From Microvelia longipes (taxonomy: Eukaryota > Arthropoda > Insecta > Hemiptera > Veliidae): a stretch of DNA of 64,000 nucleotides. The stretch covers positions 13,388,348 through 13,452,347 of the forward strand of contig JACMZG010001913.1 of the NCBI GenBank assembly GCA_018340805.1, in the 5' to 3' direction. Position numbers and translations under genes: made by a program. Each line of letters opens with the position of its first letter. Position 1 is the stretch's first letter. Below the pieces are notes generated by a model that was not told where the DNA came from, did not search any database, and saw only the letters and a list, made by a program, of their open reading frames with translations. Below, piece by piece: positions 24,388 to 35,430 of the stretch.

Positions 24388-24540
24388 AATAGATGATCGT
24401 TTAGAGCCTTGCGGCCAATCAGGGATAACCTCAGTGGGAATCACCTAAAGTGGTAGGTGCAAGCGTTATGCTCCAAGTGTATTTTAAAGTTGACGATATT
24501 TTATTTGAAAAATATTCTAATATAAATAGAGAGCATAGTG
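24388..24540 (-). mobile_element. SINE family 1, 3' body only
   Basis: Shares AGAGCCTTGCGGCC.. ATCAGGGATAACC and the following block with the full copies; the tRNA head is missing. Confidence 0.7.
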
Positions 24541-24953
24541 TCATTAAGTATCAGTACAAATACAATACTGATGCTTTATGTATATCAGGGGGAATTTTAT
24601 TTACCTCTGTGGTGAGGGAAAATAGAGAGGGATCCCAGATTCATGTTTATAAGGGTATTATAACGCATGGCGGTGTGCCAAATATTATTTTGGATGGTAC
24701 TTTCACAACACCCGTCAGAGTGCAATCACTGGATTGTTTCTCTTACGAGCCTCTCAAGTCAACGAAACTATGCTAACCCTAATACTTGTAACAATAATTG
24801 TTGTTGTATTACTCAATATAAGGTGTCACACAAAAAGGATGGTACCGAGAAACAAAAAAGTCAAAGAACCCCTGATCTAGATTAAAAAAGAAATAAATAA
24901 AAAATATTAACATATTAAAAATTAATAGGAAAATGATTAGAATGAGCAAATAA

Positions 24954-25125
24954 TGAAAACTACGAAGTCTCCCCACAAAACAAAACTTTATTGGCAAAGC
25001 GCTTTCAACCTACAAAGAGGCCATCATCAGCATCATGAAATATACATAAGCAAAACCTATTGTAGGGTGAAAGTGCTTTGCCAATAAAGTTTTGTTTTCT
25101 GGAGAGACTTCGTAGTTTCCATCAT
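24954..25125. mobile_element. Foldback of two Penelope-type terminal repeats
   Basis: Two inverted arms of about 65 bp (GAAGTCTC..CTTTATTGGCAAAGC and its reverse near 25065-25125) surround a short middle. The left arm, read on the minus strand, carries CTGATGA (25030-25024), a G/C-rich stem II, GAAA (25006-25003), palindrome GCGC and TT: a small hammerhead-like motif. Confidence 0.7.
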
Positions 25126-25232
25126 TTAATTGGAAAAAAGTTGATTTTTTTTAATTATTGTACTTTATAGGTGCAAAATAAAATATGTACTTAAAATTTT
25201 TTTGAATTTCTTTTGTGTATAAATGGGGGAAA

Positions 25233-26291
25233 ATCGGGTACAGTGTACCTCGGAATTTTTCCTTGCATAGGATTCTCTACGCTCCTCCTCACTCAAACTT
25301 GCTTCGCTAACAGTGCAAATCCAGGGACACACTTCGTTCGATGTTGTTTGAAATTTATGATCCAACAAAAACCAAAGATATACTTGCCATATTGAAACTA
25401 AACTTAGTTATAACTATTTATTCCGTAAAGGTAGAACTCTCGTACCAAATTACAACTCAATTTAATTATTTTACATTTTTTAATTTTTTTCAAAAACCAA
25501 ACGATTCATTTGTTAACAATTTAACTAAAGCTGATAATGAGATTGAACTTGGCACATTTTTGGTGTTATATATGACTAGATGCAAATTTCAAATCGATCA
25601 AAACATTTCATTTTTTATGAATTTTAATTTTTTTATAAGTCCTAACTGCCAGGACATAATGAAAAACAACCACCGACATGAATACGAAACCAGAAATAAA
25701 TACGACCTCATGATACCATCTCATCGACTAACAAGATCTAGAACTGGAACCAATGTGTTGGGCATTAAATTTTTCAACTTATTAGAAAAAGAAACCAAAG
25801 AGTTAGAGATGAACTCGTTCTGCACTTAAGTGCTGGATTTTCTAATAAAGAATCCAAGCTATTCTATCGAGGCATTTCTAAATTTAAAAATATTTTGTTA
25901 AATATTGTTTTAATTACTCACTATTTTGACGATTGTACACCATTATACATTGTATATAGATTTATTAGTATATATCTCTGTATGGGTTATAACAATAAAT
26001 TATTCATTCATTCATTCATCCAGTTAATGACATCATTAAAAAAAATTATGGAGATAGTACAATTAGACCTAAAGATTGATTTTTGTACTAAGTTCAAACT
26101 CTCCAGCAAAAACACACTGGACCCTACAATGATGATAGACACACACATATAGATAGAAAACTTTTATAAAAACCACTCAAGGGGTCTTAAAAACACCTGA
26201 AATGGATAATTCAGGTGAAATCCCAGTTTTGAATTTATTTGCAAACACAATACTTTTCCTATATACCTACGGTATAAATGAGGAAAAGAAA
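25233..26291 (+). repeat. Dispersed family A with a LINE 3' end inserted
   Basis: Head GGTACAGTGTACCTCGGAAT, tail ACGGTATAAATGAGGAAAAG. The family sequence is interrupted between about 25645 and 26020. Confidence 0.82.
25645..26020 (+). mobile_element. LINE 3' terminal fragment with (ATTC)n tail
   Basis: Frame reads RHEYETRNKYDLMIPSHRLT then GTNVLGIKFFNLLEKE, the usual C-terminal segment of Jockey/CR1/RTE-like reverse transcriptases. It then has a short 3' UTR and ends in four ATTC repeats, typical of target-primed insertion. 5'-truncated. Confidence 0.75.
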
Positions 26292-26599
26292 AAGAATTAA
26301 CTAAATAATTTTGAATTTAATAAAAGTGCAAATAATTATACACAGTTAAAACTATTAAATTGGTTATTAATGCAAATGGAACATGCATTTACTAGTAGTG
26401 CAACTGAAATATGCACTAAAAATGTTCAGAATAAATACTATTCAAATTATTTGGAACCACTAGAGCCATAAGAAGTAATATACAATGTTAAATAATTAAC
26501 GTTTATGAACAGAAGTAGCATAGTATAATCAAACAAGGGCAACAAATTAATCCTAGAAACAATATATTTTGTCCTGTTATTTTATCTTTTGACTTTGTT

Positions 26600-26735
26600 T
26601 TATTTAACTTTGTACTTAGTTTATGTTTTTACATTGTTGGTAGGCACTGATGATGGCTGTTAACAGTTGAAAGCCGGCTTTGTAAATATAGTTTTACATT
26701 TGTGGAGAGACTGTCGCTTTATTTATTTAATATAT
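26600..26735 (+). repeat. Solo Penelope-type terminal repeat with hammerhead-like motif
   Basis: CTGATGA at 26647-26653, stem II GGCTG/CAGTT with G-U pairs, GAAA at 26669-26672, palindromic stem III GCCGGC, then TT and TGT pairing GCA/ACA upstream. It is followed by the family tail GTGGAGAGACT. Confidence 0.6.
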
Positions 26736-26801
26736 TTGAATTTAATTTGATTTTAAAATTTAATTGGACTGGAGTTTTTTTTTCATTTTACAAATTAAGT
26801 T

Positions 26802-26807
26802 TTTATT
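26802..26807 (-). promoter_or_regulatory. Candidate DDHD phospholipase polyadenylation signal
   Basis: AATAAA on the minus strand about 220 nt past the stop codon. It is a weak call because such hexamers are common in sequence this AT-rich. Confidence 0.3.
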
Positions 26808-27025
26808 ATCAATAAACTTAAATAAATATTATTTTGAAATAGAACAGCTGTCAATAATTTGTTGCCCATGTTTAATATACAATATCTACAATATCTATAG
26901 CATAAAGTTGTCATTGCTTTACCATGCATAAATTGGTAATATAAAAATTATGAGCCTTTTCTTAAAAAATAAAAAAAAAACATTTAATAAAAATTGTATC
27001 TATTATGATTTTATAAAATTTGAAT

Positions 27026-27231
27026 TCAGGTAGTTACTGTGGGTGTCTCGTCTGGTGTTTCCTGTAGTGATGTCACGTGGGGTGGCTCCAATTCGGGGAA
27101 TATCCTTGTTAATATAAAAAATGCTACATCTAAACTACTCCAATATGCTGTGTGACTGGTGAATACTGAGTGTATCATGAGTGGACCAGCAGCACCAGTG
27201 GTCTGCACGTAGTCCAATCTGTGCTCTAAAC
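27026..27231 (-). CDS. PAPLA1: DDHD phospholipase exon 10 (D-H-D, C-terminus)
   Basis: Encodes residues 574-640 and TGA. Contains LEHRLDY (D579), VFTSHTAYWSSLDVAFF (H599, D607). It lies 4.4 kb from exon 9 across an intron packed with repeats, but phase and homology both support the join. Confidence 0.94.
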
Positions 27232-30200
27232 CTATCAAAATTAACCAAATATCATGAGGATAATATAATAATATACAGTTCATTTTATATTAGAAAAAAA
27301 AATGAGTATGGGGTACATCGAAACTAAAGTGATGTAGAAATTCATACAGTAGGGGTGGGGGCGTGGGACACAGTGGTCCAACTCCCCCGGAATAAGGTGT
27401 TTTAGATGGGCCTGCTTTAAGTTCACTGTTTCTCCACTAGAGGCAGGTCCGTTCACCTTGTACGGCATATAAAAAATAATTATTTCTAAATTTTCAAGAT
27501 TAAAATTATTTAAAAGGATCTTTAACAATGTAAAAAATCATATTAATTATTTTAAATGTAAAATTTTCATAAAATGTTATAAAAATATAAACGCTGTGTT
27601 ATTTTTAACTAGACCTGATATCATGATAACCAAGACGTGCAGAAATGGAATTTTATTTGCGTGTTTATTGCTATTTTATTTGTTCTTTTAATGGAAAAAA
27701 TGCTAAATTTATTTTATTTTCTAAACAAAAAATCTTATAAACAACTAAAAATGTTCAGAAAATTTGTCTTGTTTACATTCTAGCTTATAGGCGTCTTGAT
27801 TTAAAACTGATAACAATATTGATAACAGTTGTACAAGGTAAAAACTAGCGCTCGGTGCGGTAGTTGATGCAACAAGCCCCTGTTTTTAGGACCACCTCAA
27901 ACCAGGGAGTTAGACCACTGTGTCCCACGCCCCCACCCCTACTGTATGAATTTCTACATTACTTTAATCGAAACTTTACCTCACCACATCGGATTCACTG
28001 CCCTTATTCTCCCTACTTCAAATTCCCTTTGCTCATCCTGAGAATATACAAATAGCCAAATTTATACTACAACACATCTATCGACTCGCTTTACTTGTCC
28101 TCAGTTAATAAATACATTAGTTCTATACCCAGCGGCCACCCATCCACGCACTGAGCTCGCTTGATGCTGCTTAACTCTTATGATCCAACAAAAACTAGAT
28201 ATTCTTGCCGTATTGAAACAAAATTTATTGTATTTATTTATTACAAAAAGGATACACTTGTACCAAATTTCAATTCATTTTAATTATTTTCTGATTTTTA
28301 CAATTTTTTTAAACATATACATGTCATTTGATCAAAAATTAACTAATGCTGATAATAAAATAAAACTTAGCACATATTTTGCACTTATATAAAGTTATTT
28401 GCAGGCTAAATCTCAAACAATTATTTTTACACATGAATTTTTAAAATTGTAGCCAATATAAATTGCTAGTTAATGACATCATAAAAAAAAATATTTTCGG
28501 GATATTAAAAGACCTAAAGATTGATTTTTGTGCCAAGTTACAACTTTCTATCATAAATACCCTGGGAGCTACAGTGATAACAGACACATACACACACAAC
28601 TTTATGAAAACCAATCAGGAGGTCTTAAAACCCCTGAAACGGAAAATTCGGTTGAAATCACAATACTTTCTCTTATATACCTAACATATAATGAGGAAAA
28701 GTACAATTAAAAATTATACAAAAAAATTTTAACAAGTAAGAAAATTTTATTTAATTTTAGATGTTATAAGAATTTTTCTTGATATTCTATTTATGAAAGT
28801 ATTAAATTAAGGAACGTATCAGTGTTCTGCCCCACCAAGTCAAAAAAAAAGTAAAAATACCCCGCTTAGTCAGTAAAAAAGTCAAAACCTATTAAAGCTG
28901 CTATACAGTATATTATACTGTACGCAACAAAGTAGGGTTTTTGAGGGTCTGTAGCGTGTAAACGGCTATATGCACATAAATAGAGAGAAACACTTTATTT
29001 ACAAAAATAAATATAAATACAGTGAGGCTGTCCTTATAATAAGGATTGCTTTATAATACACAGCATACTGATCAATCTTATAGACAACTTTAAAATTTAA
29101 ATTAATTTTTAACCATAAAAGTAATATAATAATAATAATAATGCCCGTTTAGAGCCTTGCGGCTCATCAGGGATAACCCCTGCGAGAACCACCTCGGGTG
29201 GTAGTAGCTACCGTTACGCTCAAAGTTTTTTTCTAAAGCTGGCGATAATTTATCTAAACAATAATTTTCTACAAACTGAGAGCGTAACCTGGGATGCGAA
29301 CCCCAGACCTCCGTAGGTGTCAAAGGTCAGTGAAAAGACTAACGCCTTAACGACCTCGGCCACGGAGGTGGCCAAAAGTAATATATACACTAAAAATATG
29401 TACTGCTCACTAGAATTAAACAATAGAAAAACTAATTTAAAAAAAAAATAAAAAAATAATATTATAATATCTTTAAAGGACGTGCCTTGTAGATCAAAAA
29501 TTATAAAAATAATCTAAATAAGCCTAGCAAAAGTGGAGAAAAAGAGGTTTGAAGTTGTGGGAACTTTTTGAATGTCTTATGTCCGTGTGTAGTCCTACCT
29601 GATAAAATCTCAAATTCGACTTTACTATGCTAAAAAACGGAGCAAGAAACTAAGCAAGTGAGCGCTACATTTATATAAATTGACCCACCTGTACTCTTTA
29701 CTAATGAATGGATTTTGATGTTTGAGGACTTTTGGATTTGTCTGATGCCTTTTAACATTCTTGAATCAATACATCCCAAATTCATGATTCCTATGCTACC
29801 TTAACACTCTTTACAGCTTTATCTACAATACGTATCTTGTTTACTTCTGTTTTTACATAAAACAGGAGCTGTACAAAAAATCATGAAATCTTATCAAAAA
29901 CCACTTACGTGGTAAAAAACTCCCTGCCAAGTCTTTGGTCCAAAAAAGTAGGGACATCAACTTTTCTGTCCCGCCAAGTCATGTCCCTTTTGGGTGGAGA
30001 TGGTCATTGGCGTTTCAAAGTGAAGTTGCTAGGTTGTCAATACTAAAGGGCCTTATTCAAACTGTGATGAGACACTTATTCAAAATGTGACAGTTTGAAT
30101 AAGGCCCTTTAGTATTGACAACCTAGCAACTTCACTTTGAAACGCAAATGACCGTCTCCGATTACGGATATGACAAGGCGGGACAGAAACATTGATTTTC

Positions 30201-33200
30201 CGGTGTCATCCCCGTTTAATATACCCCCCCTTGTAAACTCAATACTCTTCCTATATACCCACGATATGAATGAGTAAAAGTAAAATGATTTTTGTTGCAA
30301 TACCTTCCACAGGAGACTCCATCTGAGGGGAATTACTCCCTTCCACACTCTTGGTTCCTCTCATGAAATCCCACAGTCTCCATTTCTTTTCTAAAATAGC
30401 AGAGTTATGTTGAACAAAATTTAAAAAAAATAGGTATAGGGTATCTCAGAACTTTATTCACTGTATCTAATTTGCTATTCTCATCCTCAACCCTTTAGTA
30501 TCCATTTGCTGGTCTTCAGACAGAAAATAGAATTGTCTAAACAAAAGGTTTCCAGGTGCTTATAGAAATCCACTCGTTATAAATTTCGAAATGAAAAAAC
30601 AGTTGTTTTAATAGAAGCTGCAGGAAGTCCAACTTCAGGAAAACAAATACCTAGAGGTAGAGAATAGTTGTGCGAGAGGCACCTAGGAAATGTAACATGC
30701 AAAAGTCAATGCTGCATCTGGGAACTGTTCCATGAATAACCTGACTCACCCCCACATACACATCCCCCCCCCTCCCTCCCCCCAGCAATAGGGACTCTTC
30801 TCTTTACTGTGTGACGAGTATTACGTTTTCTACCATCTGGCTGATTTTTAATCATGTGACCATGTCGAACGTTATAACGCAATTAATGTTATTACGACTC
30901 TGCCTTCCTGACATAGGGGTAAGAGCCAAAAAAAGAATAAAAAATAATTAGGAACTAATAATAAAACTCTTGATCACTCTAGGACTGATCAAGCATCATA
31001 AAACCGCCAGAAGACGTAGTCTTTAAGAAATTGCTCCCACACACGGGTTTATCCTTGTGGGATTCACATAAAACTTATCATATAAAATATGTCTATGCGC
31101 ATTAAATATTTATATTTGTATATTATGTGTAATAAAAGCTTTTTGAAAAAAAAAAAAAGCACCTCAGGGACTTATTGGGTTGCTGAAAGCAAACACGATG
31201 CAGAATTTTTTATAAAAGATAACAGAAAATTACAGATCTCTGCAATATTAAAAGAAATAAATTGAACAAAAGAAATAAATAAAATGGTGCACCTTACGCG
31301 GGTAAAACGAAATAATTGTTAAAACCGATAGTACAAATTATACGATAAATTACGCGAATCTTCGGATTCGTTCGAAATAATATGAGAATAGCAAGTAGCC
31401 AGGCCCTTAATGACGGTGTCCTAACGACTGATCTTTTCTAGGCCTAGCATACATGTAGATACGCCCCTCTCTCACTCACACCTTATCAACCAAAGGTAGA
31501 AACAATAAACATGACCTTTACAATGTAGACTAGTAATGTTAAGGATTTAATACAGGAACGTCTGACATGTCACACCCGTATATAAGTAGAAAAGGGTAAC
31601 AGGGTACAAAAAAAATCAGGGAGTACCTCTATGTGTTGGAGTATCAGTAGGAGAGGCAGTTTGTTGCTCATTATCAGGTCTAGCGGCAGGGTGAGGGACG
31701 GCAGCCTCGGGATCCAAAGGTTCCAGGGGCATATCACAATACGGTATAGGATTTATAGCATCATATGCATGGATTTCTAACGGAGATATACGTGCATAGT
31801 CTCGAACTATAAGTGGCTCCAATCTGAACAAAAATAATCACATCCATTAAATATTTATTTTTAATGTATTTATGACAAAAATTAATAGTCCAAGAGCCTT
31901 GAAAAACTGTGACTAATTTGGTACTACTTTAAACCAAATTTTTCTGAAAATATACCTTAAATTATAAAGAAAAAAAAGTCTGCCAATCCAGTATGGAGCC
32001 CTTCATGTGATTGCACATGCTAAAAATTTTATAAAATCACACACATTTTAGTTTTCTTGAAATAAGTGGTTCCCTGTGTGTCGTGTGCAAAACATAAAGA
32101 GGACATTTATTAAAGGTGATAAAATGTTCTATATAACGAGTGTTTAATCATCAAAATTGGATGACTACAACCAAAGTTATGGCTCTTTCAAAAACACCAA
32201 AAAATTGTTAATTTATGCTGTCAGTGAATTTCTTAGAAAAAAATATTGACTTTTTGTGCATTTTTTTGGCCATTTAACAATTGTAATGACTTTAGTTGTA
32301 GTTATCAGATTTTGACTAAAAAACACTTGTTGCATAGGAAATTTTATCAGCTTTAAAAAATGTCCATTCTTTATGTTTTGCACTTGACCTACAAAGAATA
32401 ACTTATTGCAAGAAAACTGAAATTTGGGTAATTTTCTAATAATTTGAGCAAGCGTATTTATATAACTATACTTTTCCTTCATAATTTAAGGTATATTTTT
32501 AGAAAAATTTGGTTTCAAGTACTACAAAATAAGTCACATTTTATAAACCTGGCTCTTAGAGTTTCATGATACAGTTAAACAATAGACTACTATAAAGTAA
32601 TCAATGTTTATAAGGTATTTTATTACAATACAAAATTTTTAGATTGCATACAACTTTGAATGGCACTTAAAATAATCTTTTTACTGAACACAAGTTCATT
32701 ATTCAAATTAAATAAAAATCATGTACGGGTCACCAGGGAAAATTTCTTCACTTCCTTGCTTCACTAAAATTGCATAATTTATATGGCAACGTCTTCTAAC
32801 TCACTTTGCTTGTCAAGCAGCCACCCATCCAGGCACTGAACTCACCCGATGTTACTTAACATAAGTTATCTAACAAAACCCCGTAGATATACTTGCCATA
32901 TTGAAACAAAAATTAGTATACTTAATTGTTACTTATAAAAAGAAACATTTATTTTATTTAATTATAAGTACATTACTTGTACTTCTAATTGTGTATAATG
33001 TACTTATAATTGTGTATAATGTACTTATAATTGTGTATTATGTACTTATAATTGTGTATTACTGTGACCTATAGTAATAGGTCACAGTAAAATTAATTAA
33101 AAATTAAAATCACAAAACATCTGAGCACTAAAGAGTAAAAGAGATAACTGGATAGTATACATTTATATACAATGACGTCATTAACCCACAATAATGACTC

Positions 33201-35368
33201 ATCAAAAATTTTGAAAAATTATGAAACATGGAAAAAATAATGCGATCCGATTGAAATTTAGCACGCATGTGGTTATTTAAAAGACTAACACATGTGCCAA
33301 GTTTAATCTTATTAAGTTTGTACGTTTTACGTAAGTAAAGTGTAAACCTTTACTTAATAAATAAGTACACTAAGTTTCGTTTCAATGTGACAAGTATATC
33401 CATAATTTTTGTTGGATCATAAAAGTTAAGTAGCATTGAGCATGGTCAGTGCTGTATGGTTGACCACTTAAAATGAAACAGATGCATTTATTATCTGAGG
33501 ACGAGTGAAGAGAGTCCGAAAACATGTTGCAGTTTAAATTTGGCGAATTGTATATTCTGAGGACGAGCGAAGCGAGTCAGAAGCAGGGAGGATGAGAGTA
33601 GCGAATCTGATGTAATGAGAAAAAGTTCCGAGATACCCCGAACCCAATTTTTTTCATTAGTTTGGGATAATTTGTGCCTTTTTTATATTTTGTTGGTATG
33701 AATTTTGGTTATCTATTGGGCTGAGGGTATATGTTTGAGTTAAGCATAATTTTTTATTTTTTGGTTAGTGTATTTTATTTTTTATTATCTTTTGCAGGAT
33801 TGTCAATCCTAGCCTTGAGGCTAAGGAGAATAGTTTATTTTATTTACCAATTTAAATGAATTTATTATATTTTTATTTTGAGAAGAGTAGTCTTGATTTT
33901 TTTCAGTTTTGCTTTGGGTATCTTGAATTTTAACTTCTTGGTATCATTTTGAGCGTTCTGTCTTGTATTTGGGGCAGTCTAGTAGAATACGTTTAACTGT
34001 TTCGTCTATTTTGTTGCAGGTGTGGCATACTGGGGAATCGCTTCATCCAACCTTGTAGTGATATTGAATGCATCTCGCACGATGACTTCTTAATCAGTTT
34101 ACCTTGACAATTACTATACAGATAAATATTAGAACTGAAATCAATAATACAGACCTATAAGCAACTGGATCAGTGAGATGATAGATATTATACAATCTGT
34201 TACATAATGAGGGTGGAAACAAATGATAGCCATGCTCTCCCTTAGGAACCCTCATAGCAAGAAACACCGACAGTGGAGATCCAATACAAAAGAAATTGTC
34301 CAACTGAAACATTTATTTATTATTATTCAATTTAAAACCAATCTTTTACTAGGGTAATCTGGGGTAGTGCACTAGTTAGCATGTCCGCCTGCCACACAGA
34401 CAGTCCGGGTTCAATCCCAGTCAGGACCTCTATGATTTTCTTGTGAGGGTTGGAAATCCTTTCACTATAAAAGACTATAAGCTAGAGGTTCTGAGACTGT
34501 GCGATGTCAGGTACTCATAAACGATACCTAACCCTAAATGAACCTGGGTTTAGGCAAAATATAGGACCCTCAATATCAGTGATAAATAGCTTTTAGAGAT
34601 GAAACTAAGAGTTGTGGAGGCTCTAAGTAGCATGTAAATGCCCGGGGAGAGTTAACTGTGGAGTTGATTTAGATGAGATAATTTCCCACATTATTTTACA
34701 GTTAATATGAACCCCTAAGAATATTACAGATTTACTGAAACTTCGGATTGTAGATCTTCTAGTAGCTCAGTAAAATCAGCCCATAATAATACCACACTGA
34801 AAATCATCAGAAAAGAGAAACGACCCCACTCTCCTACAGTTAATAGATACTGGCATATCATTATTATAGATCTGGAATATCAGGTCCCAAAACTATGTTT
34901 AGTTAACATAGTCTAAAGAACATTTCAGCAATAGTAAATTATCTGTTACCTTACAGATGATAATTTAATGTAATTTATTAATTATAATAATGATAATTTA
35001 CAGAAAGAACTGTCTCACTCTTCTCATGCTTACCATTGTTAATAAAAGCCCTAGTTCTCTATAAGTATCTAAGTATATAAGAATATAAGTATTTAGTTCA
35101 TTTTATCATTTAAAATTTCATTATTGCACACATTACCTCAAAGTTAAGTCTTGATTTACCAGGAATAAAATTTCCATCCCCACTTGAACCCTGAAATTAA
35201 TGGAAATACATTTATTAAAAAGTCAAATCATATCTGATAAGCAGAAATTTTGTAAAATTTCCTGCATTTGTAAAATCAACTTGGCTGGAGATGAAAAACT
35301 AGCAAATTTATTTTAATAAATTATACAATACCAACCACACTATAGTTCATCTACTAAAGAAGATCTAG

Positions 35369-35430
<62 letters not shown>

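Larger units (their letters stand above)
23351..24874. mobile_element. Composite region bounded by hAT-type ends
   Basis: Left CAGGGGTTCTCAAAGTGTGG and right, inverted, CAGGGGTTCTTTGACTTTTT. Flanks GACAAGAT (23343-23350) and ATCTAGAT (24875-24882) agree at 5 of 8; the right one fits the known hAT target preference nTCTAGAn. The interior holds a minisatellite and a SINE piece, so it is a composite or two unrelated ends. Confidence 0.55.

Noticed and set aside
24450..24776. 108-codon plus-strand open frame
   Set aside because: It starts inside a SINE fragment and runs to a transposon end; no homology was recognised, so it is not called as a gene.
29281..29373. Possible tRNA-Leu/Ser gene
   Set aside because: A and B boxes are present, but acceptor and anticodon stems do not close, and the same head occurs in several SINE copies.
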